From positions 1 to 46,393 of the forward strand of contig JARGOC010000031.1 of the NCBI GenBank assembly GCA_029212365.1: a stretch of 46,393 nt of DNA, written 5' to 3'. Source of the stretch: Roseovarius sp. GTDB lineage: Bacteria > Pseudomonadota > Alphaproteobacteria > Rhodobacterales > Rhodobacteraceae. How positions within the stretch are numbered: position 1 is the stretch's first letter; the number at the start of each line of letters is the position of its first letter. Of the stretch, positions 25,162 through 34,468 are shown piece by piece. The translations under genes were made by a program, and so were the position numbers. Below the pieces are notes generated by a model that saw only the letters and a program-made list of their open reading frames with translations, ran no database searches and was not told where the DNA came from.

Positions 25162-26352
25162 ATGAGTAACCATAATTCACGTACCAAACCCCTGATGGCC
25201 AAACCCATTATGGCCGGTGTCGCGGTTCTGGCGCTCAGCGCCTGTGATGAGCCGATGGACCTGGACCTGCGCGGTGTCTTTGGTGACGCCCCCAGCACCG
25301 CCGAAGCCGCACGCAATGCCAGTGCCGAGCGCCCCAGCCCCGACAACCGCGGAATCATTTCTTATCCGGGCTATCAGGTGGCGGTGGCCAGACGTGGTGA
25401 CACGCTGCAAAGTCTGGCCAACCGGATTGGCGCCGATGCAGGCGCCTTGGCCAAATACAATGGCATCCAGCCGGGCGACAGCCTGCGCAAAGGCGAAGTT
25501 ATCGCTCTGCCCAGCCGTGTTGCCGAACCATCGGGCGGGCCTATTCAGCCGCCTGCACAGGTGGATATAACATCGCTGGCGGATGGCGCTATTGCCAAAG
25601 CCGACAGCACGCAAGTTGACAGCACCGCTCTGTCACCGGCACCACAAGTGGGCGTGGAACCAACGCGCCACAAAGTGGAACGCGGCGAAAGCGCCTATAC
25701 GATTGCGCGGCTTTACAATGTTTCAATCCGCTCACTTGCCGAATGGAATGGGCTGGGCAGTGATTTTGCCGTGCGCGAAGGCCAGTATTTGCTGATCCCC
25801 GTCGCTCGCAACGGCAAATCGCCCGCCCCCTTTGATCCGGCCGAAGCCGCACGCACTGAACCACCAGGGGCCGGCACACCGACACCTTTGCCGCCCTCGG
25901 CCTCCAAACCTTTGCCCGCTGAAACCACTTTGCCCGCCGCCACACCGACCAAAGCCGAAGCGGCACCGGATTTGAGCACATCGCAAACCAAATCCACCAG
26001 TTCCGCGCGCATGGGCTTTCCTGTCAAAGGCGATATCATCCGCGAGTATTCCAAAGGCAAAAATGATGGGATCGACATTTCAGCCAACCCTGGAACCCCG
26101 GTCAAATCTGCGGCCTCTGGCGTGGTTGCGGCCATCACCAAAGACACCAACGGCGTGCCTATCATCGTGGTGAAACACGCCGATAACCTGCTGACAGTCT
26201 ATTCCAACGTCGGCAATGTCGCGGTCAAAAAGGGCGACAGTGTCTCGCGTGGTCAAAAGCTGGCTGAAATCCGTCGTGACGGCACAGCCGCCGTGCATTT
26301 TGAAGTGCGCGAGGGCTTTGACAGTGTAGACCCCGTACCGTATCTGAGCTGA
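25162..26352 (+). CDS. nlpD: NlpD-like lipoprotein, LysM and degenerate M23 domain
   Basis: 396 residues. Lipoprotein signal with lipobox LSAC (C28). Two LysM domains (about 70-115 and 170-217) for peptidoglycan binding, a Pro/Ala/Thr-rich linker, then an M23 domain (about 286-396). The M23 metal site is incomplete: the usual HxGxD is NDGID, while HFE near the end remains, so it likely has no peptidase activity and may activate an amidase, as NlpD and EnvC do in E. coli. GAGG at 25147-25150 favours ATG 25162 over ATG 25153. Last gene of the surE-pcm-nlpD unit. The 163 bp up to the convergent DUF815 gene hold no gene. Confidence 0.9.
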   Translation: MSNHNSRTKPLMAKPIMAGVAVLALSACDEPMDLDLRGVFGDAPSTAEAARNASAERPSPDNRGIISYPGYQVAVARRGDTLQSLANRIGADAGALAKYNGIQPGDSLRKGEVIALPSRVAEPSGGPIQPPAQVDITSLADGAIAKADSTQVDSTALSPAPQVGVEPTRHKVERGESAYTIARLYNVSIRSLAEWNGLGSDFAVREGQYLLIPVARNGKSPAPFDPAEAARTEPPGAGTPTPLPPSASKPLPAETTLPAATPTKAEAAPDLSTSQTKSTSSARMGFPVKGDIIREYSKGKNDGIDISANPGTPVKSAASGVVAAITKDTNGVPIIVVKHADNLLTVYSNVGNVAVKKGDSVSRGQKLAEIRRDGTAAVHFEVREGFDSVDPVPYLS

Positions 26353-26515
26353 TCCAATTGGAACACCCAGCCGGTTAACAGCCGCTTTGGCGGCCCCCTG
26401 AGGGCCCGCCGGATAAAGAACTGTCTGCGCGATATCGCTAGGCTCACCGTCATCACGCAGGGCCACGGCCTCGTACCGGCGCAGCCGGTGATCAGTGCAA
26501 CCTAGCGGTCAAGGC

Positions 26516-27352
26516 TCACAGTTCCACGCCCTGCCTGCCAGCCAGATCGGTAAAATATTGCCATGCCACCCGGCCCGAGCGGGAGCCACGCGTGGCTTGC
26601 CACTCAATCGCTTCGGCGCGCAGGGTGTCATCGTCAATCGCCACGCCGTGAGCATCACAATAGCCACGGATCATTGCAAGATACTGATCCTGATCACAGG
26701 CATGAAACCCCAGCCACAGCCCAAACCGGTCCGACAAAGACACCTTCTCCTCAACCGCCTCAGACGGGTTGATGGCCGAACCGCGCTCGTTTTCGATCAT
26801 GTCGCGCGGCATCAGGTGGCGACGGTTTGAGGTGGCATAAAACACCACATTATCGGGCCGCCCCTCGATCCCGCCATCCAGCACAGCCTTCAGTGATTTG
26901 TAATGTTGGTCATCATGAGAAAAGCTGAGATCATCGCAAAACAGCACAAAGCGTGCATCCGAATCGCGCAACAGGCCCAAAAGCCGCCCCACTGTGGGCA
27001 GGTCTTCGCGGTGCAGCTCGATCAGCTTTAGCGCCAGATCCTCGGCCAGAACAGCCGCATGCACCGCCTTGACCAATGAGGATTTCCCCATCCCGCGCGA
27101 ACCCCACAACAGCGCGTTGTTGGCCGGCAGGCCACGCGCGAATTGGCGGGTGTTGTCCATCAACGTATCGCGTGAACGATCAATGCCAACAAGCAATGAC
27201 ATATCAACCCGGTTGACCTGCTCCACCGGCACAAGACGGTCCGGCTCCACCTGCCAGACAAAAGCATCGGCCAGTGCAATATCAGGGACCGCAGCTTCGG
27301 GCGGGCTTATCCGCTCAAGGGCCGCGGCAATACGCTCCAAAGGGTCACTCAC
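26516..27352 (-). CDS. DUF815 family ATPase
   Basis: 278 residues. Walker [10 protein letters not shown] (84-92), Walker [11 protein letters not shown] near 138, sensor-like [14 protein letters not shown], the combination seen in DUF815 AAA-type proteins. The role is unknown; the family is widespread in proteobacteria. Its start overlaps the tatC stop by 4 bp, so it is the last gene of the tat operon here. Whether it helps Tat transport is open. Confidence 0.9.
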   Translation of the reverse strand: MSDPLERIAAALERISPPEAAVPDIALADAFVWQVEPDRLVPVEQVNRVDMSLLVGIDRSRDTLMDNTRQFARGLPANNALLWGSRGMGKSSLVKAVHAAVLAEDLALKLIELHREDLPTVGRLLGLLRDSDARFVLFCDDLSFSHDDQHYKSLKAVLDGGIEGRPDNVVFYATSNRRHLMPRDMIENERGSAINPSEAVEEKVSLSDRFGLWLGFHACDQDQYLAMIRGYCDAHGVAIDDDTLRAEAIEWQATRGSRSGRVAWQYFTDLAGRQGVEL

Positions 27353-28272
27353 GCCTTATCTCCCTTGTCGTCGTCATCCTCATCAAACTCAGACAACAGC
27401 TCATCGTCCAGCTCTTCGTCCTCGACGTCATCCTCGTCGTCGTCATCAAACCAAAGACCTTGCGCACGCAAATCAGCTTCGCGCTTTTTCTCAACCCGGC
27501 CCACAAGAAAGATCGACACTTCGTACAGGCCATAAACCACCACAAAAAGGATCACTTGGGTGATCACATCCGGTGGGGTCACTAGGGCCGCCAAAACCAG
27601 AATGCCCACCATCGCATATTTGCGCACCGAGCGCAGACCAGCCGCGCTGACCAGCCCGGCCTTGCCCATCAAAGTCAACAGCACAGGCAGCTGAAAACAC
27701 AGGCCAAAGGCGACAATGAATTTGATCGTCAGGCTGAGATATTCTTGTGCTGAGCCCTGAAAGGCGATGGCCGCAATGCCGCCACCTTCGCCCCCGCCTT
27801 CACCCACAAGCGTGCCCGCTTGCTGGAAGCCAAGGAAGAAGTTGAACGCCAATGGCGTCACCACATAAAATGCAAAGGTCGCCCCCAGGAAAAACATGAA
27901 CGGCGAGGCGATCATGAATGGCAGAAACGCGCCCTTTTCATTCTTGTAAAGTCCGGGCGCCACAAAGCGCCACATCTGCAATGAAATATAGGGAAAAGAC
28001 AGGATCAACCCGCCCAAAAGCGAGATCGAAACCGCAACAAAGAAGCCTTCCTGCAGTTTGATCAGGATCAGCCCGCAGTCATCCTGGCCACGATCCGCCA
28101 TCGCCGAACACAGCGGGCTGGTCAGGAAGTTAAACACCGGGTTCCACACGGTAAAACAGATCACCATGCCAATGATAAAGGCCACCACACAGTGGATCAG
28201 CCGGTTGCGCAGCTCGGTCAGATGTTCGATCAGCGGGGCTGAGCTATCTTCAATTTCGTCGGTCTGGCTCAT
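27349..28272 (-). CDS. tatC: Twin-arginine translocase subunit TatC
   Basis: 307 residues, six membrane helices. The signal-peptide-binding residues are present: E20 in [10 protein letters not shown]103 and E112 in [20 protein letters not shown] carries D235 and Q239. It binds twin-arginine signal peptides in the membrane with TatB. Special features: a cysteine pair C55/C66 in the first periplasmic loop, a Gly/Glu insertion (about 156-165) in the second, and a strongly acidic cytoplasmic tail from residue 276 to the end. The start overlaps the stop of the TatC-like gene by 4 bp. Confidence 0.97.
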   Translation of the reverse strand: MSQTDEIEDSSAPLIEHLTELRNRLIHCVVAFIIGMVICFTVWNPVFNFLTSPLCSAMADRGQDDCGLILIKLQEGFFVAVSISLLGGLILSFPYISLQMWRFVAPGLYKNEKGAFLPFMIASPFMFFLGATFAFYVVTPLAFNFFLGFQQAGTLVGEGGGEGGGIAAIAFQGSAQEYLSLTIKFIVAFGLCFQLPVLLTLMGKAGLVSAAGLRSVRKYAMVGILVLAALVTPPDVITQVILFVVVYGLYEVSIFLVGRVEKKREADLRAQGLWFDDDDEDDVEDEELDDELLSEFDEDDDDKGDKA

Positions 28273-28850
28273 GCCGATTCCTCAGCTTGGCGTGCGCGGT
28301 GCATACGCCGTGATTTGTTTATCAAGATCACCACCACGGGCAATTGCAGCACCACGCCATAGCCGCCAGCCATGATCGTGGCGGCCCGTGCATAGTTGCT
28401 GGCAAGGCCTGTTGAGGCAACAGCATCTGTCATTGTGCCCAAGGCTTCTATGGCCGGGGCAAAAGTGATGGGTGCTCTGTAAAATAGGCCGAGCATCACC
28501 CCCAAAACAGCCATGACGCCCGACGCCAGTGCAAAGAGCGGAATTTTGTCATGCGCTTCTCGCCACAACGTCGGAGCCACAAGACGCGCCAGTTGATAGA
28601 ACAACCAAGGGCTGGCCACTACCAAACCCGCCAGCAGAGATTGACGTATCAACGTCAGAAACGCCTCTTGAGAGGACAGGAAAACCAATTGACAACTGTC
28701 TTGCCCAAGCTCGGCCAGCATTGTGCACAACGGCGCAATAATCGCCTGTGTTACGGTGTGACCCAAAAAAAATGTCACCCCTGCCCCCAGACCAAAAGCG
28801 ATCAACCCCTGTAGCGGGTTCTTCAACCATCCGCTTAACGCGGAGATCAT
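28269..28850 (-). CDS. Truncated, divergent TatC paralogue
   Basis: 193 residues, four membrane helices. It aligns with the next gene, TatC, without a gap from APLC (residues 39-42) for 68 residues with 25 identities by my count, sharing the cysteines (C42/C53), GQDxC, the SLLxGL helix and the RxVAP turn. TatC's N-terminal Glu motif is absent, and F103 and E112 of TatC correspond to L90 and A99 here. Helices five and six are missing: it ends soon after [14 protein letters not shown]. It overlaps both tatB and tatC by ATGA, so it is translated with them and is not a dead remnant. The likely role is a non-binding partner or regulator of the TatBC receptor; this is inference. Confidence 0.8.
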   Translation of the reverse strand: MISALSGWLKNPLQGLIAFGLGAGVTFFLGHTVTQAIIAPLCTMLAELGQDSCQLVFLSSQEAFLTLIRQSLLAGLVVASPWLFYQLARLVAPTLWREAHDKIPLFALASGVMAVLGVMLGLFYRAPITFAPAIEALGTMTDAVASTGLASNYARAATIMAGGYGVVLQLPVVVILINKSRRMHRARQAEESA

Positions 28851-29476
28851 GCTTTGCCCTCAGCAGGCTTCGGTTTGGATTTTGACGCAGGTGTCTTGGT
28901 GGCAGGTTTCTTGGCTGCGGGTGTCTTGGGTGCCGCCTTTTTTGCAGCTCCGGCTTTGGCAGGGCTGGTTTTGGCAGTGCCGGTTTTTGCGGGTGCCGCT
29001 TTCGCCGCAGGTTTTTTTACCGCTGGCTTCTTGGCTGCTGGTTTCTTGGCTGACGTTTTCTTCGCCGCAGCGGGCTTGGGCTTGTCCGCTTTGGCCGCAG
29101 CCTCGGCCGCTTTGCGTTCAGTGGCTACCTGCGCCGTTTTCTGGCGGATTTTCTCGGCCTGTTCGGCGCGATCAGGGTCCAGTTTGGGCTTGCCCGAATT
29201 CATCGTGGCCTGCGTAAAGCTCTCGGTCGATTTCTTGACCTCGTCCATTGCAGTGCTCATCGGCTTGGCCGCCGCATTCAGTGTCTTTTGCAGATCGCTG
29301 ACCCCGGCATCATCCGCCGCGTCATTCATCGCCTGACTGAACTCGCGTGCCATCCGCTTGGCCTTGCCCACAAAATTGCCCACAGTTCGGAACATTCCGG
29401 GCAGGTCTTTGGGGCCCACCACGATGAGGGCCACAATGCCAATCAGCAGCAGCTCGGTCCAGCCAAGGTCGAACAT
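28847..29476 (-). CDS. tatB: Twin-arginine translocase subunit TatB
   Basis: 209 residues. One N-terminal membrane helix with [26 protein letters not shown], the TatB hallmark with G-P, then an amphipathic helix and a long cytoplasmic tail made of Lys/Ala/Pro repeats ([18 protein letters not shown]) from about 130 to the end. TatB links signal-peptide recognition by TatC to TatA. The gene starts 8 bp after tatA and overlaps the TatC-like gene. Confidence 0.95.
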   Translation of the reverse strand: MFDLGWTELLLIGIVALIVVGPKDLPGMFRTVGNFVGKAKRMAREFSQAMNDAADDAGVSDLQKTLNAAAKPMSTAMDEVKKSTESFTQATMNSGKPKLDPDRAEQAEKIRQKTAQVATERKAAEAAAKADKPKPAAAKKTSAKKPAAKKPAVKKPAAKAAPAKTGTAKTSPAKAGAAKKAAPKTPAAKKPATKTPASKSKPKPAEGKA

Positions 29477-29484
29477 CTAAGCGC

Positions 29485-29709
29485 TCAGGCCTTGTCTTTT
29501 TCGGCGTCTGGGGTCACGTCCTTGGCCGCATCAGCAGCGTCCTCGCCAGCCTCTTCAATCTCTTTGGTGCCGTCAGCCACGCCCTTTTTGAACGAGGTGA
29601 TGCCCTTGCCCACTTCGCCCATCAGCGACGAAATTTTGCCACGGCCAAAAAGCACCAACACCACAACGGCGATCAGCAGAATGCCCGGAAGGCCAATATT
29701 GTTCAGCAT
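29485..29709 (-). CDS. tatA: Twin-arginine translocase subunit TatA
   Basis: 74 residues. One membrane helix ([20 protein letters not shown]) with the FGRGK hinge, then an amphipathic helix with [15 protein letters not shown] and an acidic tail ([15 protein letters not shown]). It forms the protein-conducting part of the Tat pathway. First gene of the tat operon; the promoter should lie in 29710-29878, where I see an ACCATGGT palindrome but no clear -35/-10. Confidence 0.96.
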   Translation of the reverse strand: MLNNIGLPGILLIAVVVLVLFGRGKISSLMGEVGKGITSFKKGVADGTKEIEEAGEDAADAAKDVTPDAEKDKA

Positions 29710-29878
29710 GTTCTTTTCTCCCTTGTCCGGGTGCCAATTTCAAAGAACCCGGGATTTTCACCAACTATATCTAGGCGCTTGCAGCCAGGGTTGGAAGATG
29801 GAATGCACCATATTTGTTCAGATTTGGAGAAATACCATGGTGTTTTTCTAATCAACACCGCCCCGAGGGGCCCGCGGC

Positions 29879-30976
29879 TCAGTTTTTGGCTGGAAACACA
29901 AAGCATTTGTCGCGCCGGATCATCAGCCACATCTTTGTGCCCGGTTTGGGTAAAAACACGTTTGGCACCGTGGCACGAATAACTGAAAGATCGTGATTCA
30001 TGCGAAATTCAACCAGGCTTTCGTTGCCTATAAATCGCGCGCGCAGCACTTCGCCGCGCACGGCGGTGCCATTTTCTATGGTGGCATCCGGGCCACGCCC
30101 CTTGCGATCAAAATCCAGTTTGATGTGCTGAGGGCGGATGACGATTTCCATTTCTTGACCGTCTTCCACCCCCGGCGTCAAAAACTTGCCAAAGGGGGTT
30201 TGCGTCAACGCACCTTCAGATGTGCCGCGTATCACATTGACATCGCTAAAAAATGCCATGGTTTCGCGGTCCTGAGGCGCATTGTAAATATTGTATGGCG
30301 CTCCTTTCTGAACGATCCGCCCCCCCCGCATCAGCGCAATCTCATCGGCCATCCGCATGGCTTCTTCCGGCTCGTGGGTCACCAGTAGTACGGCGGTGTC
30401 CTCGTCGCGCAGGATTTCCAGAGTTTCATCTCGGATACCATCACGCAGGCGGTTATCAAGGCCCGAAAACGGCTCGTCCATCAGCATGATGCGTGGCCGG
30501 GGCGCCAGTGCGCGCGCCAAAGCCACCCGTTGCTGCTCGCCCCCGGACAGCTCGTGAGGAAAGGCATTGGCAAAGCCAATAAGCCCAACCCGCTCCAGCA
30601 GTTCCACCACGCGCCGGGCGGCCTTGGGTTTGTCGCCCGTCAGGCCAAAGGCGATGTTTTCGCCCACGCTCAGATGTGGAAACAGTGCAAAATCCTGAAA
30701 CATCAACCCAATATGACGCCGTTCAGGCGGGATTCGAAACTGCGTGTCACAAACCAGATGGCCATCCACCCAGATCTCACCTTCGCTTTGCATCTCAACG
30801 CCAGCGATACAGCGCAACGTAGTGGACTTGCCGCACCCCGACGGCCCCAACAGGCACGTCACCTGCCCCGGTGCCACGCTGAGCGAAACATTGTCCACCA
30901 CCACACGCCCGTCATACCGGCGCGTCAGGTTCTTGATCTGCAATCTGGGGGGCGTGTCGTGCAAGTGGAACCTCAT
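29879..30976 (-). CDS. FbpC-like ABC transporter ATP-binding protein
   Basis: 365 residues. Walker A GPSGCGKST, signature LSGGEQQRVALARAL, Walker B RIMLMDEPFSGLD, H-loop VTHEPEEAMRM, then a C-terminal TOBE-like domain (about 270-360). The best resemblance is with iron(III)- or other FbpC/PotA-class importers. No permease or binding protein is next to it, so it serves a transporter encoded elsewhere. It begins after 282 bp of noncoding DNA (30977-31258), where I see no gene. Confidence 0.85.
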   Translation of the reverse strand: MRFHLHDTPPRLQIKNLTRRYDGRVVVDNVSLSVAPGQVTCLLGPSGCGKSTTLRCIAGVEMQSEGEIWVDGHLVCDTQFRIPPERRHIGLMFQDFALFPHLSVGENIAFGLTGDKPKAARRVVELLERVGLIGFANAFPHELSGGEQQRVALARALAPRPRIMLMDEPFSGLDNRLRDGIRDETLEILRDEDTAVLLVTHEPEEAMRMADEIALMRGGRIVQKGAPYNIYNAPQDRETMAFFSDVNVIRGTSEGALTQTPFGKFLTPGVEDGQEMEIVIRPQHIKLDFDRKGRGPDATIENGTAVRGEVLRARFIGNESLVEFRMNHDLSVIRATVPNVFLPKPGTKMWLMIRRDKCFVFPAKN

Positions 30977-31258
30977 CTGATCCCGATCACTTTAGTCGGG
31001 CATAGCACGCTCGCAATAGCAACCCCGTCTGTCAGGTGCAAGCATCGGGCCGCAATGCAATGCCTTGGCCATTGGGTGTCGCGCACGATCACAGGCCAAA
31101 TAGGCGCCTTTGAACGAGGCCAGACAAATACGACAGCAGCACCCTTCAACGCTGGCACGTTGGGGGATCACGAGCAGGGTAGCGCTAAAAAAATTACCGG
31201 AAAATAGTGCAATAACAGCATGAACCTTGCGACCAACACAATGTGATTGCATCGTGTT

Positions 31259-32374
31259 TCAGGCGATCACATCAAATGCCATTTCAGCGCGGATACACCC
31301 ATTGATCTGCACCGCCACCGATTGTGGGCCGGGGTGCAACCGATAAGAGCTCAGCCCGGTTTGCAGGCGTTGCGATTTGCGCAGGTGGAGATGCCCATTT
31401 GCGTCCAGTTTACCTTGCTTCAGCTTAAACACCTTGCGGCCCGGCGCGCCTTTGGGGCGATGCAGGCGCAGGACATAGTCCACCATCACGGGTAGGTTTG
31501 CAGGGCCTGCGATATCAATCTCCAACGTCAAAATCTGGCCAACCTGCAATGGATCGGGGCCAGCCCTGAGCGTAGCCGTGACCTCAGCATCTGGGTTATA
31601 CCCCAACATCCCAAGCGCATCCGGGTGCCCCGCTTTGATCAGCCCGCGCAAGGCGTGCCGGGTCATCCAGTCAAGCTCACCCTGTGATTGGCGCGCATCT
31701 GATGCCCAGCTCCCCAAACACGACACAACCAGATCGGGATCAGTTTTCGATATATCATTCAAATGGTTGGCGACCGATCTTGTCACGAATCTGGTCTTGT
31801 CTGCATGCAGGTGGGTTAACAATGCGATGGTATGTTCCGGCGTCAGCCCTATTCCAATGCCCCACGGCAGTTTGGGGCGTGTACCTTCGCTCACCAAACG
31901 TCGGACGTGATAGCTGGGATGGTACATCCACCTTTCAAGCCGGGCCAGTGTTTTATCGGGGTGTTCATTCAAAAAGGGCCGCAGCGCCCATTCCATGGAA
32001 AACCTCTGGGTTAAATCCTCTAACAGATCCAGCGCCAGATCAGGGTGAAATTCCAGCCCCTGTTTGACCGCAAATTCACCCAAAGGCGCAATGATGAAAG
32101 TACCGAAATCATCATCTGTCAGCGCCGGGTCCAGAGCCGGTGGCAGACTGGCGCGGATCGCAGTCACCGCCGCCACAAAATCGCCCGGCAAATGCCGGAC
32201 CAGACACTCGGCAATCCAGTCGATGCGCGCCTTCAGCTCAAGATCATGCAACTTAGACATGACATCGCCCTGAAAACCAACCCGGTCAAACGGTGCTGCG
32301 AACTGCGCGGCAAGCCACGCGGTTTTCTCAGCATTAAACAACTGATCCGCCAGAGAAACGCCCTTGTTTGACAA
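31259..32374 (-). CDS. AlkD-like DNA alkylation repair protein
   Basis: 371 residues. The helical HEAT-like repeats of the AlkD superfamily span about 20-265, with HPSYHVRRLVSEGTRPKLPW matching the family core. A C-terminal beta-rich domain (about 270-371) follows, unlike short AlkD. AlkD enzymes excise alkylated bases without flipping them. The catalytic acid could not be assigned with confidence. The gene starts 4 bp after the SDR stop, so the two are co-transcribed. Confidence 0.82.
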   Translation of the reverse strand: MSNKGVSLADQLFNAEKTAWLAAQFAAPFDRVGFQGDVMSKLHDLELKARIDWIAECLVRHLPGDFVAAVTAIRASLPPALDPALTDDDFGTFIIAPLGEFAVKQGLEFHPDLALDLLEDLTQRFSMEWALRPFLNEHPDKTLARLERWMYHPSYHVRRLVSEGTRPKLPWGIGIGLTPEHTIALLTHLHADKTRFVTRSVANHLNDISKTDPDLVVSCLGSWASDARQSQGELDWMTRHALRGLIKAGHPDALGMLGYNPDAEVTATLRAGPDPLQVGQILTLEIDIAGPANLPVMVDYVLRLHRPKGAPGRKVFKLKQGKLDANGHLHLRKSQRLQTGLSSYRLHPGPQSVAVQINGCIRAEMAFDVIA

Positions 32375-32378
32375 AGGC

Positions 32379-33158
32379 TTACAGCGTGGCGTTCACGCCA
32401 CCTCCATCCAGCAAAAGGTTCTGACCCACGATAAACCCGGCATGCTGCGAACACAGAAATGCGCAGGCCGCACCAAACTCATCCGCCGTGCCATAGCGCC
32501 CCGCCGGAATGCCCTCACAGCGCTGCGCCTTGGCGTCCTCCATCGAAATGCCTTGGGCTTGGGTGACACCAGTATCCAGCGCAACGGCGCGGTCGGTGGC
32601 ATGGATGCCCGGCAACAGGTTGTTGATTGTCACGCCACTGCCCGCCACCTGCCGAGCAGTGCCTGCAACATAGCCAGTCAGCCCGGCGCGTGCCGAATTG
32701 GACAGACCCAGCACAGCAATCGGTGCTTTCACAGATTGCGAGGTGATGTTGACCACCCTGCCCCAGCCACGATCCATCATGCCGGGCAAAAGCGCCTTCA
32801 TCAAAGCAATCGGCGTCAGCATATTGGCGTCCAGCGCGGCAATAAAATCTTCGCGCTCCCAATCGCTCCACAGTCCCGGAGGCGGGCCACCTGCGTTGGT
32901 CACCAGAATATCCACGTCTTTTGCCGCCTCAAGCACCCGAGCACGACCCTCTTCTGAGGTAATATCGGCGGCCACAGTGACCACGTTGACCCCAAACTCA
33001 GACCGGATTGCCGCCGCCGAGGCCTCAAGCGCGTCGCGGCCTCGGGCGTTCATCACCAGATCAACACCGGCCTCGGCCAATGAACGGGCACAGCCCAACC
33101 CCAGTCCTTTGCTTGACGCACAGACCAATGCGCGTTTTCCTTTGATGCCAAGATCCAT
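32379..33158 (-). CDS. Atypical SDR with altered catalytic motifs
   Basis: 259 residues. Rossmann start ALVCASSKGLGLG differs from TGxxxGxG, and NAGG is present. The Ser at about 140 (NITSQS) is kept, but at the Tyr and Lys positions 13 and 17 residues on there are S153 and R157 (LGLSNSARAGL). A known SDR subgroup related to beta-ketoacyl-ACP reductase has this kind of deviation. It may use another mechanism or be non-catalytic. AAGGGAGAT precedes the ATG. First of two genes, with the AlkD-like gene after it. Confidence 0.85.
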   Translation of the reverse strand: MDLGIKGKRALVCASSKGLGLGCARSLAEAGVDLVMNARGRDALEASAAAIRSEFGVNVVTVAADITSEEGRARVLEAAKDVDILVTNAGGPPPGLWSDWEREDFIAALDANMLTPIALMKALLPGMMDRGWGRVVNITSQSVKAPIAVLGLSNSARAGLTGYVAGTARQVAGSGVTINNLLPGIHATDRAVALDTGVTQAQGISMEDAKAQRCEGIPAGRYGTADEFGAACAFLCSQHAGFIVGQNLLLDGGGVNATL

Positions 33159-33318
33159 GTTTTATCTCCCTTAATTCGCTGTCAGATGCCTAACATCGTT
33201 GCGCGCCCATATGCCAGTAAAACACCCGGTCGTTGACCACATGCTGACACAATCCTACGTTAGAAATTATATGACTGCCCATTGGGTGGCTCGCTTATCA
33301 GGCAAAACAGTAAGATCT

Positions 33319-34332
33319 ATGTCCAAAAACACATCCAAACCTGCACAGTCCATTCGCGTCTATCAGGCGTTGGATTTCACTGTTGTGAACGGGGCCAATC
33401 TGGGTGATCCGATTTCATTTGCCGATGAACTGGACCTTGATGACACCTACGAGCTGCGTCGCAACGCCAAACCTTATCGCCTGTCGCTGATTGCGGGGGC
33501 GTCTGGGCATTTCACCATCGCCAAGGAGACCGATCTTGGCCGCGTGGGGGCCACGATACATCTGGACAGCTGCCTGACACTGATGTCCGCCAATGGCTCT
33601 ACCACCGAAATGCTCGTTCTGGTCGAAGTGGATGGCAATGGCAATGTGGCCGATATCTATGTCCTGCCTCTGGCCCCGATTGTGCCGCGCACCGGTTATT
33701 CTCTGGTTGGATTTGATCACGACACCGCGCGTCAAAAATATGCCGAGGTGGCTTGCGTATCCTTCACCCGAGGCACCCAGATTACCATGTCCTCAGGGGC
33801 ACAGAAACCTGTTGAAAACCTGGAAATCGGCGATCAGATCCTGACCCGCGATGATGGCATTCAGCAACTGCGCTGGATTGGCCAATCAACCCACCGTGCG
33901 GTCGGCGAGTTTGCCCCAATCTGTATTCGCGCCGGCGCGTTGCACAATGAAAACGATCTGCTGGTCAGTGCCGACCACCGCCTGTTCATTTATCAACGTT
34001 CCGATAAGTTGGGCGCCGGGCGAAACGAAGTTCTGGTGCGTGCGCGCCACCTGATTAACGGCGATAGCGTGGTGCTGCGCGAAGGTGGTTTTGTCGACTA
34101 TTTCCAACTGTTGTTTGACGAGCATCAGATCATCTATGCCGAAGGGATCGCTGCCGAAACGCTGCTGATAGACACCCGCACCCGGCAAGCCTTGCCCGAG
34201 GATATGTCCAAATCCCTGACCACATCCCTTCCCGATCACGAAGCCCGTCCGCATATGGATTATGAAGTGGGTGAAAACTTGTTGAAAAACCTCGACGCAG
34301 CCGAACTGTTGCGCCGCGCATCAACACGCTAA
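33319..34332 (+). CDS. Hint-domain protein (Rhodobacteraceae type)
   Basis: 337 residues. N-terminal domain (1-140, about) VYQALDFTVVNGANLGDPISF and beta-rich strands, followed by a Hint (hedgehog/intein) domain (about 145-285): it starts at C146 in ACVSFTRGTQI, has ENLEIGDQILTRD, the VSADHRLFI block with H220, and DEHQIIYAEG. Hint domains self-cleave or splice; roles of these bacterial copies are unclear. I placed the start at ATG 33319, where the homologous part begins; the frame opens upstream to 33199 without a good ribosome-binding site. Confidence 0.82.
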   Translation: MSKNTSKPAQSIRVYQALDFTVVNGANLGDPISFADELDLDDTYELRRNAKPYRLSLIAGASGHFTIAKETDLGRVGATIHLDSCLTLMSANGSTTEMLVLVEVDGNGNVADIYVLPLAPIVPRTGYSLVGFDHDTARQKYAEVACVSFTRGTQITMSSGAQKPVENLEIGDQILTRDDGIQQLRWIGQSTHRAVGEFAPICIRAGALHNENDLLVSADHRLFIYQRSDKLGAGRNEVLVRARHLINGDSVVLREGGFVDYFQLLFDEHQIIYAEGIAAETLLIDTRTRQALPEDMSKSLTTSLPDHEARPHMDYEVGENLLKNLDAAELLRRASTR

Positions 34333-34468
34333 GCTCCCCCGCGCTCTGGCTGACAACCGTCCCCCTTCCGTGAAGGTTTCACGCAGCAACAGACATTTCC
34401 TGAAAATCCCTTGCCTTAACGTCATGTTAAACTCTAATCTTAGGGTCTATTAAACTTGGGGATTAAAA

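Noticed and set aside
26353..26515. A gene or terminator between nlpD and the DUF815 gene
   Set aside because: Only a short GGCCC/GGGCC hairpin without T tract and no frame with a plausible product.
28269..28850. The TatC-like gene as a pseudogene
   Set aside because: It is open over its whole length and precisely overlaps both neighbours by 4 bp, which decay would not preserve.
30973..31252. Short minus-strand frames of 61 and 86 codons upstream of the ABC ATPase gene
   Set aside because: No ribosome-binding site, no pattern, and they overlap each other in different frames; the gap is probably only promoter DNA.
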